From contig DKEW01000076.1 of NCBI GenBank assembly GCA_002452265.1, positions 1-14,797 of the forward strand: 14,797 nucleotides of DNA, in the 5' to 3' direction. The translations under genes were made by a program, and so were the position numbers. The notes beneath the pieces were generated by a model. The model made no database searches. It saw nothing but the letters and a program-made list of their open reading frames with translations, and was not told the origin of the DNA. This DNA comes from Pelobacter sp. UBA6812 (GTDB lineage Bacteria; Desulfobacterota; Desulfuromonadia; Desulfuromonadales; Syntrophotaleaceae). Shown here one piece after another: positions 1 to 7,317 of the stretch (within the stretch, counting starts at the first letter, position 1; the number at the start of each line of letters is the position of its first letter).

Positions 1-972
1 GGCATGCAGTCGGTCGACGTCGTCCTCGGTGAAATAACCGCGGGCGATACCCGACTGGTTGGTCACGACCACGATGAGGAATCCGGCCTCTCTCAAATGC
101 TGGATGGCCTCAATCGCCCCGGGAATAAACTCGAAGTCTTCGATGCGATGGAGGTAATCCTTCTCGACGTTGATGGTGCCGTCACGGTCGAGAAAGACCG
201 CCCGCTGAACGGGCTTTTCGGTGAGGGGTGCGAGAGAATGGTTTTGATAACCCCGCAATAAGACCTGCCAGGCCGAATCATCGAAATGGAAGTCAGTGTG
301 GATAGTCTTTATTTTCTCAAGAGAACGACGTAGACGCGCCAGGTTGCCTTCCTTCCACGATCCGGGCCTTCGAAAGCGGCCCCGGTCGAAATCGATGAGG
401 AAGACCTGCCCCTGCCTATCCAGAAGGATGTTGTTGGCGTTAAGGTCGGCGTGAAAGACATGGGCGTCGTGGAAGCGCCTGATGCAACGGCCGACGGCCA
501 GCCAGATCACTTCGGGTTGAGGCGCCTTTTTCAGCCGGTCAGCCAGAGTGCTGGTCTCGTCGAGGCGCTCGGTAATCAGATCCGCCCGGTAGACGCCAAA
601 ACCCGAAACCACACTGGCTGCCACCGGTCGAGGGACCGGAAGTCCCTGGGCATAGAGCGCCGCCAGCAGACGCCATTCGCACCAGGAGCGCGAATGTGCC
701 GGGTTCACTCCCAGGTAGTGGTCGTGAAAGAGCTTGGCGACCAGGCCGCCGCGACGGTAGTGCCGCAGCACCCAGTCCTGCCCGTCATGGCGGAGAAAAT
801 AGGCTTCGCCCCGACCGAGAGCTTTTCCGACTAGAAAGCCGCCAGCGGCCAGTTTGTCCGGATCGAAAATGTCGCCGGAAGGCTTTGCAATCCGCGCGGC
901 ATCGTATAGAATGTGCCGGTTTCCATTTCTGACGATGCGAGGATTCAGTTCAGATGTCATTATCCCTGCCAT
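1..972 (-). CDS. kdkA-gmhB: Kdo kinase (KdkA) fused to heptose bisphosphatase (GmhB), partial
   Basis: The reverse frame is open without a stop from 972 to the window edge (324 codons, 3' end missing). Residues about 1-245 look like a KdkA-type 3-deoxy-D-manno-octulosonic acid kinase: LGRGEAYF glycine loop, LRHYRRGG, the catalytic FHADLNANN (Asp176) and metal-binding LIDFDRGR (Asp194). This family uses ATP to phosphorylate the Kdo next to lipid A. From about residue 256 a HAD phosphatase begins, with FLDRDGT (Asp262/Asp264), the YLHRIEDF region and VVVTNQSGIARG, which matches GmhB (D-glycero-D-manno-heptose 1,7-bisphosphate 7-phosphatase). There is no ATG or GTG near the domain junction, so I read one bifunctional protein. 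Start: the ATG at 972 has a GGGGGAG ribosome site at 979-985 with 6 bases spacing; the in-frame ATG at 960 has a poorer site. The 5' end overlaps the divergent GT9 gene. Domain identities are sure; whether one polypeptide is kept in vivo is inferred. Confidence 0.88.
   Translation of the reverse strand, partial: MAGIMTSELNPRIVRNGNRHILYDAARIAKPSGDIFDPDKLAAGGFLVGKALGRGEAYFLRHDGQDWVLRHYRRGGLVAKLFHDHYLGVNPAHSRSWCEWRLLAALYAQGLPVPRPVAASVVSGFGVYRADLITERLDETSTLADRLKKAPQPEVIWLAVGRCIRRFHDAHVFHADLNANNILLDRQGQVFLIDFDRGRFRRPGSWKEGNLARLRRSLEKIKTIHTDFHFDDSAWQVLLRGYQNHSLAPLTEKPVQRAVFLDRDGTINVEKDYLHRIEDFEFIPGAIEAIQHLREAGFLIVVVTNQSGIARGYFTEDDVDRLHA
885..912 (+). promoter_or_regulatory. Possible sigma70-type promoter for the GT9 gene
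   Basis: TTGCAA (885-890), a 16-base spacer and TAGAAT (907-912) lie about 40 bases before the GT9 start codon, entirely within the kdkA coding region of the other strand. Since the two genes overlap at their 5' ends, any promoter here has to sit inside the opposite gene. The match is moderate (4/6 and 5/6), so this is only a candidate. Confidence 0.3.
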
Positions 973-2024
973 TAACGGCTCCCCCGGAGAGCCTCTGTAT
1001 ATTGCGTTTGTCCGCCTTAGGCGATGTCACCCATGTGCTGCCGACCCTGCGAACCCTTCAGCAGCACTGGCCACAATGTCACATTACCTGGGTTATTGGC
1101 AAGACCGAAGCAACCCTGGTCAACGACATCGCCGGGGTCGAGTTTATTGTTTTTGACAAGTCCAAAGGGCTGAAGGCGTATAGGGCACTGTACGAAAAAA
1201 TGAAAAACAGGCGCTTCGACGTGCTGCTGCACATGCAGGCCGCACTGCGGTCCAGCTTGGCGAGCCTGCTGATCCGCGCCGACATCCGCCTTGGCTTCGA
1301 CCGCGCCCGCGCCACCAACGGGCAGAGGCTCTTTACCAACGCCCGCATCGCCCCCCAAAAACGCCAGCATGTTCTCGACGGTTTTCTGGAATTTGCCATA
1401 GCGCTTGGACTGGAGCCCGCTCCTCTGCGCTGGGACATCCCTATCCCCTCGGAAGCCAGAGAGGCCGCCGAAAGGATGCTGCCGGGCGAACCGTTCCTGG
1501 TCATCAACCCCTGCTCCAGCGTGCGTGCCCGCAACTGGCGCAACTGGAGCGTGGAATCCTATGCCGCCGTCATCGATCACGCCTTTGAGACCCACGGCCT
1601 GCGCACCGTCCTGACGGGCGGACCGGCCGCCAACGAAAAAGCCTATGCCGAGGCCATCGTCACCGCCTGCCGTCACACACCCATCAACCTGGTGGGCCGC
1701 ACCACTCTCAAGCAGATGCTCGCCGTGCTCGATAAAGCCGCAGTCGTCATCGCCCCCGACACCGGCCCCGCCCACATGGCCAATGCCCTGGGAAAAAAAG
1801 TCATCGGCCTCTACGCCACCTCGAACCCCGAGCGCACCGGCCCCTATTGTCACCGGGAACTGACAGTAAACAGATATCCTGAGGCAATTAGAATGGAATA
1901 TGGCAAAGACGTGGAAGATTTGCGCTGGGGCAAGCGGGTCAGGAATCCGGAGGCGATGTTAGCCATAGCAACAGAAGAGGTTATTGAGCGTCTTACTCAA
2001 GTTATAGGTAGCAATTCAGACTGA
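954..2024 (+). CDS. Glycosyltransferase family 9, heptosyltransferase-like
   Basis: A 356-aa protein of the ADP-heptose:LPS heptosyltransferase family (GT9), which transfers heptose to the inner core at the cytoplasmic face of the inner membrane. Near the N-terminus is ILRLSALGDVTHVLPTL, the usual first beta-alpha unit with the GD motif. In the C-terminal domain are INPCSSVRARNW, LTGGPAANE, LVGRTTLKQMLAVL and the nucleotide-sugar binding stretch APDTGPAHMANALG. Length is normal for the family. The ATG at 954 is the first start after an in-frame stop at 930, with a GAGG 11 bases upstream. It is clearly a different member from the WaaF at the other end of the window. WaaC (heptosyltransferase I) or a WaaQ-like role are both possible, so no symbol is given. 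The gene runs on the plus strand, head to head with kdkA-gmhB, and may be read together with the next gene. Confidence 0.9.
   Translation: MSLSLPLTAPPESLCILRLSALGDVTHVLPTLRTLQQHWPQCHITWVIGKTEATLVNDIAGVEFIVFDKSKGLKAYRALYEKMKNRRFDVLLHMQAALRSSLASLLIRADIRLGFDRARATNGQRLFTNARIAPQKRQHVLDGFLEFAIALGLEPAPLRWDIPIPSEAREAAERMLPGEPFLVINPCSSVRARNWRNWSVESYAAVIDHAFETHGLRTVLTGGPAANEKAYAEAIVTACRHTPINLVGRTTLKQMLAVLDKAAVVIAPDTGPAHMANALGKKVIGLYATSNPERTGPYCHRELTVNRYPEAIRMEYGKDVEDLRWGKRVRNPEAMLAIATEEVIERLTQVIGSNSD
979..985 (-). promoter_or_regulatory. Shine-Dalgarno site that decides the kdkA-gmhB start
   Basis: On the minus strand this reads GGGGGAG, 6 bases before the ATG at 972-970. It is much better placed than anything before the second in-frame ATG at 960, so the protein probably begins MAGIMTSELN. 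The site lies inside the first codons of the oppositely transcribed GT9 gene. Confidence 0.55.
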
Positions 2025-2032
2025 CTTTCGGC

Positions 2033-2038
2033 TATAAT
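2033..2038 (+). promoter_or_regulatory. Consensus -10 box ahead of the LTA-synthase-like gene
   Basis: A perfect TATAAT lies 9 bases after the GT9 stop codon. The -35 position is weak (TAGCAA or similar at 2009-2014). Transcription would begin near 2045, at the edge of the 17-bp palindrome. This suggests the downstream gene has its own, possibly activator-dependent or repressible, promoter. Confidence 0.4.
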
Positions 2039-2043
2039 CCCTG

Positions 2044-2060
2044 TCACACAATTTGTGTGA
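2044..2060. repeat. Perfect 17-bp palindrome, operator-like
   Basis: TCACACAA at 2044-2051, one central T, then TTGTGTGA at 2053-2060: two perfect 8-base arms. It starts 6 bases after a TATAAT box (2033-2038), so it covers the expected transcription start and initial transcribed region, a typical position for a repressor operator. The single-base centre makes an RNA hairpin less likely than a dimeric protein site. The regulator is not identifiable here. Confidence 0.6.
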
Positions 2061-2091
2061 GCAAATCAATGCCTTACCAAGGGTTCGCCGC

Positions 2092-4077
2092 GTGAATAAA
2101 CAGGTGTCATCTCCACTGCGTGCCGTATTATTTTCTGTTGCTGTTTTTTCTTTGATTCGTCTGGGTTATTGGGCGACCTACCCAAATTATTTCGAAAAAT
2201 TATCCCTGATCGATATTTTGAAAGCGTTTGCTGTCGGCTGGCGTTTTGATCTGGCAATCACGGTTGCCGCCGGCAGTATCTTCTTTCTGGCACTTGTTGC
2301 ACCCTTCCCCAATGTGGCACGGCCCCGACTACAAAAGGTCTTGCTTTGGTCTCTTTTTGCCACTTTAACTGGTCTCTGGGCAATAAACATCGGTGATCTG
2401 CTGTATTTTGGCGAAGTGTATCGCCATGCCGGTCGCGAAATCCTGTTGCTCAGAAACGATTGGGGCATGCTGATAGAATTGGCATTTCAATCCCGGCGCT
2501 CTGCAATGGCCCTGGCCTGCCTTGCCCTGTTGTGTTTGGCCTTTCTATGGCAATACGTTGTGATCGGACCTGCGGCAAAGTCCGCGCCCACCAGGTTCTC
2601 ATGGAGACGTTCCTCCTCCTACACCCTTTTAATGCTGCTGTTTCTCCTATTGGCCGCCCGAGGGGGTCTGGTACAGGGAAAGCCTATCAGCATGGTGGAT
2701 GCCTACATGGCCGGCAATGAGAAACAAGCCTCCCTGGCACTAAATGGTGCCTTTTCCTTGGTGCATTCCATTCGCCTTGGTCTGAAAAAGCCCAAGGATT
2801 CCAACCAGCCTTTAACTTACCTGAGTCCGCAGGAATTGAACCTATGGCAGACCCAATTCGTTGAAAAGGAAGGTGAGGACCCCTTTGTTCGTGCCTGGTC
2901 TGATGATGACACCCCCGAAAATAAAAATATTGTCATTGTCTTGCTTGAAAGCTGGAGCTACCAGTACATAGATGGTCTGGCGGGCGGCCATTATGGCGCC
3001 ACTCCATTTATTGACAGTCTGATTCCTGAAGCACGGGTCTGGGACAATACCTTTGCCGCAGGACAGCGCAGTATTGAGGGCATCCAGGCCGTGTTAACCT
3101 CGGTACCTGTTTTGGAAAGTCAGCCTATCATCGGCTGGGGGCAGGAACTGAACCGGATGACACGATTGGCTGCTCTATTAGGTGAGCGGGGTTATCACTC
3201 CGTGATGGTCCAGTCTTCCAACCGACGTTCATTTCATCTGGACAGCATTGCCGCGGCCCTGGGGTTCAATGCCTACTTCGGCAAGGAAGACCTGCCGATA
3301 AGACGACAGTATCCCGGAGAAGTGCCGCGTTTTGGCTGGGATTACGAAGCCTTGATGTTCATGGCGGATTACCTTGCCGGCCCCAAAGTAAAGGATCAGC
3401 CGTTTTTATCTTTTGTTTTCACTGGCACAACGCACGAACCCTTTCCTGATCCCGGCCGGGAGTTTCATCTGTATCCGCACCATGCTGGCACGGAAGAGGC
3501 CTACCTGAACACCTTGAGATACAGCGACTGGTCACTGCAGCAGTTTATGGCAAAGGCCGCCGAACAGCCCTGGTATGAGAACACGGTCTTCGTATTTATT
3601 GCCGATCACGTTTTAAGATCAGAGGGTGCTTCCCTGGAGAGCGGATTCGAAATCCCGTTCATCATCTACACACCGGATGGATCCATTGCACCGGGTCGCG
3701 ACAGTCGTTATGCCTCTCAATACGATGTTCTGCCCACGCTTATGACCTTGCTGGATGTACCGGACAAACTAGCAACCTACGGAAAGTCTTTGCTGCTGCC
3801 TGCTGACGATTTTGAGGGAGCGCAGGTGCAGCGTGGCGATGTGACAGGCTGGCTGGACAGTAAAGGCTGGTTCACCTTTTCAAGGCATACCGATCTGGAT
3901 TCCGGTGGACTTTACCAACACGACAGAAATGAGTTAGCGCAAAACAGCAAAGCGATAAAAGCCAGAATGCAAATGGCAGATCATCGTCTAAGCAAGAACC
4001 AGTGGTTTCCTGAAATAAAGAGCAAATTCTTCGCAAATAGCGGGAAAAACGACGACGGAACGGATCGGCCCATCTAA
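2092..4077 (+). CDS. LTA synthase/phosphoglycerol transferase-like membrane sulfatase-fold protein
   Basis: An inner-membrane enzyme of about 661 aa from the LTA synthase/MdoB-type branch of the alkaline-phosphatase superfamily. About five hydrophobic segments lie in the first 200 residues, followed by a soluble, probably periplasmic, sulfatase-like domain. Landmarks: IVIVLLESWSY (metal ligand Glu286), FAAGQRSIEG (candidate nucleophile Ser327), FTGTTHEPF (His448) and FIADH (Asp505-His506). Spacing of these sites resembles that of LtaS. Such enzymes move phosphoglycerol or phosphoethanolamine from a phospholipid to a glycan; in this locus the acceptor may be LPS core or a periplasmic glucan (inferred). 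Start: the GTG at 2092 has AAGGG (2079-2083) 8 bases upstream. A TTG at 2053 is also in frame, but it lacks a ribosome site and lies within 10 bases of the predicted transcript start. The gene converges on hldE with a 25-base gap in which I see no terminator. Confidence 0.85.
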   Translation: MNKQVSSPLRAVLFSVAVFSLIRLGYWATYPNYFEKLSLIDILKAFAVGWRFDLAITVAAGSIFFLALVAPFPNVARPRLQKVLLWSLFATLTGLWAINIGDLLYFGEVYRHAGREILLLRNDWGMLIELAFQSRRSAMALACLALLCLAFLWQYVVIGPAAKSAPTRFSWRRSSSYTLLMLLFLLLAARGGLVQGKPISMVDAYMAGNEKQASLALNGAFSLVHSIRLGLKKPKDSNQPLTYLSPQELNLWQTQFVEKEGEDPFVRAWSDDDTPENKNIVIVLLESWSYQYIDGLAGGHYGATPFIDSLIPEARVWDNTFAAGQRSIEGIQAVLTSVPVLESQPIIGWGQELNRMTRLAALLGERGYHSVMVQSSNRRSFHLDSIAAALGFNAYFGKEDLPIRRQYPGEVPRFGWDYEALMFMADYLAGPKVKDQPFLSFVFTGTTHEPFPDPGREFHLYPHHAGTEEAYLNTLRYSDWSLQQFMAKAAEQPWYENTVFVFIADHVLRSEGASLESGFEIPFIIYTPDGSIAPGRDSRYASQYDVLPTLMTLLDVPDKLATYGKSLLLPADDFEGAQVQRGDVTGWLDSKGWFTFSRHTDLDSGGLYQHDRNELAQNSKAIKARMQMADHRLSKNQWFPEIKSKFFANSGKNDDGTDRPI

Positions 4078-4102
4078 ACTGCCACGACAACGTACCCTGC
4101 TT

Positions 4103-5572
4103 TTACTCCTGGTAGGTCTGCAAAATTTTCTCGACGATATTGGTAGTCGACTTGCCGTCAACAAAGGTAATGAGTTCAACACGCCCCCCATCGCTTTCGA
4201 CAACGTCCTTGCCGACAACCTGGTCGGGCTGGTAATCCCCTCCCTTGACCAGGATGTGGGGCCGGACTTCACGGATGAGCTCGAGGGGAGTGTCTTCGTC
4301 GAAAATGACGACGTAGTCGATGCAGTCGAGGGCGGCGAGGATATGGGCGCGTTCGTCTTCGTCGAGAAGTGGACGCTTGGGGCCCTTGAGGCGGCGGATG
4401 GAAGAATCGGAGTTGAGGCCGAGGACCAGCAGATCACCGAGGCGTCGTGCTTTCTGCAGGTATTTGACATGCCCGACATGCAGCAGGTCGAAACAGCCGT
4501 TGGTAAAGACAATCTTGCGCCCTCGTTCCCGAGCCTGTTGCATTTCGGTAGCAATCAGACTGCGGGACTTGATTTTTCGATCCGTGTCTGGGTGCTGATT
4601 TTCAACGACTTCCAAAATTTCTTGCGGTGACACCGTCGACGTTCCCACCTTGCCGACCACCACACCCGCAGCGACATTGGCAAGATAAGCCGTCTCTTCC
4701 AAAGAAAGACCGCTGGCCAGGCCCACGCCAAACAGGCAGAGAACCGTATCCCCGGCCCCCGAGACATCATACACCTCGCGCGCCTGGGTCGGCAGATGAA
4801 CCTCGGTGTCATCCCTCTTGAAAAGGGACATCCCTTCCTCGCTACGGGTCAACACCAGAACATCCAGATCAAGTTCAGAACAAAGCTTGTGCCCCGCCAT
4901 CCGCAAGGAAACCTCGTCGTTTATCTCGACCCCCGATGCCAACTGCGCCTCTTTCCGATTGGGCGTCAGAAGAGTCGCCCCCTTGTACTTGCTGTAATCA
5001 GCCCCCTTGGGATCGACCACCACGGGAATACCGGCCTTACGGCCGGCATCAATCACTTCGCGCAGCACCCGCGAGGTAAGGACGCCCTTCAGGTAGTCGG
5101 AAAGCAAGATGACATCGGTCTGCCCGATTTGCTGCCTGAGATAAGAAATCAGAACATCTTCCTGTTTTTTCTGGATCGCTTCACTACTTTCACGGTCGAT
5201 GCGCAGCATCTGCTGGTTGCTGGCCAGTACCCGGGTTTTGCGACTGGTTGTCCGGCCGGAAATTTCCTGGACTCCGTCGATACCGACTTGCAATTCTTGA
5301 AGTCGCTTTCGCAGCAGATGCCCATCCTCGTCAGCCCCCAGAACACTGGCCACCTTGACCTGACACCCCAGCCGCAAAAGATTATTGATAACGTTCCCTG
5401 CGCCGCCGAGGCGAAGATCCTGGCGTTTGACATCAACGACCTGAACCGGCGCCTCGGGAGAAATACGATCGGCACGCCCCCAGAGATATTCATCGAGCAT
5501 CAGATCACCGACAACCAGAGCCCTGATGCCCGCCAGGCCGCTCAGAAAAGTCTCGACAGCTGTGCGTTTCAT
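4103..5572 (-). CDS. hldE: Bifunctional heptose 7-phosphate kinase / heptose 1-phosphate adenylyltransferase
   Basis: A 489-aa cytoplasmic enzyme matching full-length two-domain HldE (RfaE). The N-terminal ribokinase-type domain (about 1-325) has VVGDLMLDEY, GGAGNVINNLL and the catalytic GAGD at 272-275. It phosphorylates D-glycero-D-manno-heptose 7-phosphate at position 1. The C-terminal nucleotidylyltransferase domain (about 345-489) has FTNGCFDLLHVGH (HVGH, 365-368) and the later KGGDY and STT segments. It adds AMP to heptose 1-phosphate to give ADP-heptose. The intermediate dephosphorylation is the GmhB step, found here fused to the Kdo kinase. The ATG at 5572 shares one base with the upstream stop (TGATG), and a TTGGGAG ribosome site lies 10 bases before it. 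A GTG one codon earlier would also be possible. It is the last gene of the gmhA operon. Confidence 0.97.
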   Translation of the reverse strand: MKRTAVETFLSGLAGIRALVVGDLMLDEYLWGRADRISPEAPVQVVDVKRQDLRLGGAGNVINNLLRLGCQVKVASVLGADEDGHLLRKRLQELQVGIDGVQEISGRTTSRKTRVLASNQQMLRIDRESSEAIQKKQEDVLISYLRQQIGQTDVILLSDYLKGVLTSRVLREVIDAGRKAGIPVVVDPKGADYSKYKGATLLTPNRKEAQLASGVEINDEVSLRMAGHKLCSELDLDVLVLTRSEEGMSLFKRDDTEVHLPTQAREVYDVSGAGDTVLCLFGVGLASGLSLEETAYLANVAAGVVVGKVGTSTVSPQEILEVVENQHPDTDRKIKSRSLIATEMQQARERGRKIVFTNGCFDLLHVGHVKYLQKARRLGDLLVLGLNSDSSIRRLKGPKRPLLDEDERAHILAALDCIDYVVIFDEDTPLELIREVRPHILVKGGDYQPDQVVGKDVVESDGGRVELITFVDGKSTTNIVEKILQTYQE

Positions 5573-6528
5573 CACGATTTTTCTCCCAACCTGTCAAGCA
5601 CGGCCAAGGCAAGCAGGGGAATATTGATCTCATGATGCCCCGTAATGGAAAACCCCCTGCCGCTACCAGTGGTGGGGCGCTTGACCACATTCTGCAAAGG
5701 CCGATAGTGCTGCAGCATGTCGAAGTTGGCCGTGGTAAAGCCCTCGACATGGTGGCCCAGATTCTGAGCCACGGAAAGGGCCTTCAGGAAGACTTCAGGG
5801 AGAAGCACGGCCGACCCGACATTTAGCCAGACGCCGCCACTCAGGTCGGCAACCACGGCGGCCAGCAGCCTGAAATCCCGATAGCTCATTTCACCGGTGA
5901 CAGCACCATCGGCTTGGGGATGCTGGTGAATGATATCGGTACCGACCGCGACATGCACCGTGACCGGGATGTCATGTTTTAGGCAGGTCGCCAGAACGCT
6001 ATAGTCGGCAAAGGGGTGCTGTCTGGTCACGATTGCCTCGGCGATGGCCCGGCCATACCCGAGACCACGCGGTAGTCCCTCGGCGAGAGCACTGTTCATG
6101 CCTGCTCCAGTCTCTTCAGCAAAACCAAAGTCCCCTGAATGCAGAACGGCCCCGACATCTTCAGAAGTCTTGCCGGTCAGAGAAACCTCGAAATCATGAA
6201 TGGCCGCCGACCCGTTCATGACCACCGCGGTAATCACGCCAGCTTCGATCAGACCACGGATAACAGGCTGCAGGCCACACTTGATGACATGTCCCCCCAT
6301 GGCAAAAACAACGGGGCGGCCAGCGGAGTGAGCTTTAACAATGGCGTCGACGACACCGCGCAGGCTGTCCGCACCAAGAAGTCTTGGCAGCGCCTCGACA
6401 AAACAGCTGAAAGACATGCCTGGCCGCAAAGAGCCGGCAAAATGCTCTTCAATGTTCACTTTGTTGTCGCGAGAGTTAATCGGATAGGTTTTGATGGCGG
6501 AAAGGTCAATGGGTTGATATTTTTTCAT
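5572..6528 (-). CDS. Conserved-looking protein of unknown function in the heptose operon
   Basis: A 318-aa soluble protein with no signal peptide or membrane segment; I do not recognise its family with confidence. Motif-like stretches are VVFAMGGHVIKCGLQPVI (about 73-90), VVMNGSAAIHDFEVSLTGKT (about 102-121), TVHVAVGTDIIHQHPQADG, GGVWLNVGSAVLLPEVFLKA and a C-terminal region with TTANFDM, HYRP and SITGHHEI. The glycine-rich strand-loop-helix patterns and many His/Asp residues suggest a Rossmann-like enzyme. A distant deoxyhypusine-synthase-like fold is only a guess. It overlaps gmhA by 4 bases (ATGA) and hldE by 1 base (TGATG), so the three are translationally coupled. A strong GGAGGGGG ribosome site sits just before the ATG. 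Position between two ADP-heptose genes suggests a job in heptose or LPS metabolism. That it is a real gene is nearly certain; its function is open. Confidence 0.85.
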   Translation of the reverse strand: MKKYQPIDLSAIKTYPINSRDNKVNIEEHFAGSLRPGMSFSCFVEALPRLLGADSLRGVVDAIVKAHSAGRPVVFAMGGHVIKCGLQPVIRGLIEAGVITAVVMNGSAAIHDFEVSLTGKTSEDVGAVLHSGDFGFAEETGAGMNSALAEGLPRGLGYGRAIAEAIVTRQHPFADYSVLATCLKHDIPVTVHVAVGTDIIHQHPQADGAVTGEMSYRDFRLLAAVVADLSGGVWLNVGSAVLLPEVFLKALSVAQNLGHHVEGFTTANFDMLQHYRPLQNVVKRPTTGSGRGFSITGHHEINIPLLALAVLDRLGEKS

Positions 6529-7109
6529 ACCCCCTCCGAGGCCGAAAAGAGCTGGCGCTCGACCAAATCACAAAGCATGTGGATGATGGTCAGGTGGCAT
6601 TCCTGCACGTGCGGTGTCTGGTCAACGGGGACCACGAGGGGAAGGTCAACCCTAGAGGCGATACTGCCGCCGTCCCGCCCCAGCAGCGCCATGGTTTTGC
6701 ACCCGGCCTCTTTGGCAGCGGCCAGGGCCAAAGCCACGTTGGGAGAATTTCCACTGGTTGAAATCCCGATGACCAGATCGGCAGGAAGGGCAAGGGCCTC
6801 GACCTGGCGTTTGAATATTTCATTAAAGCCGTAGTCGTTGCCGACAGCCGTCAGAATAGAGGTGTCGGTCGACAAGGCGACGGCCGGTAGGGCTTTACGC
6901 TCCAGCCTGAAACGGCCGACTAACTCGGCAGCAAAGTGCTGGGCGTCGGCAGCGGAGCCGCCATTGCCCATTATGAGGATTTTTCCACCCCCGGACAGGG
7001 TTTGCTTCACAAGCTCGACGGCACGGACAATTGAATCCGACATTTGCAAGGCAAGGATGTCAATCGCTCTTTTGTGACCTTCGAGATAAACTTGTATTTC
7101 TTCTTTCAT
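6525..7109 (-). CDS. gmhA: Sedoheptulose 7-phosphate isomerase
   Basis: A 194-aa SIS-domain protein with the length and motifs of GmhA, the first enzyme of ADP-heptose synthesis (sedoheptulose 7-phosphate to D-glycero-D-manno-heptose 7-phosphate, cytoplasmic, normally a tetramer). Visible are LIMGNGGSAADAQHFAAELVGRF with Glu62, the sugar-phosphate loop GISTSGNSPNV, LLGRDGG, and the C-terminal HVQECHLTIIHML with His177. Glu62 and His177 correspond to the catalytic Glu and His known from the E. coli enzyme (Glu65/His180). The AGGAG upstream is 12 bases from the ATG, longer than ideal. It is first in an operon with the 318-aa unknown gene and hldE, driven by the promoter at 7154-7182. An ATGA overlap links it to the next gene. 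Confidence 0.97.
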   Translation of the reverse strand: MKEEIQVYLEGHKRAIDILALQMSDSIVRAVELVKQTLSGGGKILIMGNGGSAADAQHFAAELVGRFRLERKALPAVALSTDTSILTAVGNDYGFNEIFKRQVEALALPADLVIGISTSGNSPNVALALAAAKEAGCKTMALLGRDGGSIASRVDLPLVVPVDQTPHVQECHLTIIHMLCDLVERQLFSASEGV

Positions 7110-7153
7110 AACGGGCCGTTTCTCCTATCTTTCACCATTTCGCTAAGGCAATA

Positions 7154-7182
7154 AACATAAAATTTAGCTGAGGGAATGTCAA
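7154..7182 (-). promoter_or_regulatory. Sigma70-type promoter for the gmhA operon
   Basis: On the minus strand: TTGACA (7182-7177), exactly 17 bases, then TATGTT (7159-7154). The -35 is a full consensus match and the -10 matches 4/6. The predicted start near 7147 leaves a leader of about 40 bases before gmhA. It is one of two back-to-back promoters in the 208-bp gap 7110-7317. Confidence 0.6.
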
Positions 7183-7247
7183 ATTTTTCCTCGGACACAT
7201 TTTTACAGTGATCACCAGTTTAACGTGATACCAGGTAATCCCACATC

Positions 7248-7276
7248 TTGACAAACAGCAGTTTTCCAACTAGCCT
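7248..7276 (+). promoter_or_regulatory. Possible promoter for the lone GT4 gene
   Basis: A perfect TTGACA (7248-7253) is followed after 17 bases by TAGCCT (7271-7276), which keeps only the key T, A and final T of the -10 consensus. The predicted start is about 35 bases before the ATG at 7318. It faces away from the gmhA promoter in the same gap. Confidence 0.4.
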
Positions 7277-7317
7277 CGACGCTATTAAAAATACCCCCAA
7301 AAGAGTCTGGAAATCCC

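Noticed and set aside
1017..1853. A 278-codon open frame antisense to the GT9 gene
   Set aside because: It is the shadow of a GC-rich gene: repetitive Gly/Val/Asp-rich translation, no family motifs, and the opposite strand encodes a clear heptosyltransferase.
2053..2091. TTG start for the LTA-synthase-like gene
   Set aside because: It lacks a ribosome site and falls within the palindrome near the predicted transcript start, while the GTG at 2092 has AAGGG at proper spacing.
4796..5635. A 279-codon plus-strand frame antisense to hldE
   Set aside because: It has no recognisable motifs or ribosome site, and the opposite strand carries the full HldE with all catalytic motifs.
7208..7215. GTGATCAC palindrome in the gmhA/GT4 gap
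   Set aside because: Eight bases only, no second copy and no special position relative to the predicted promoters.
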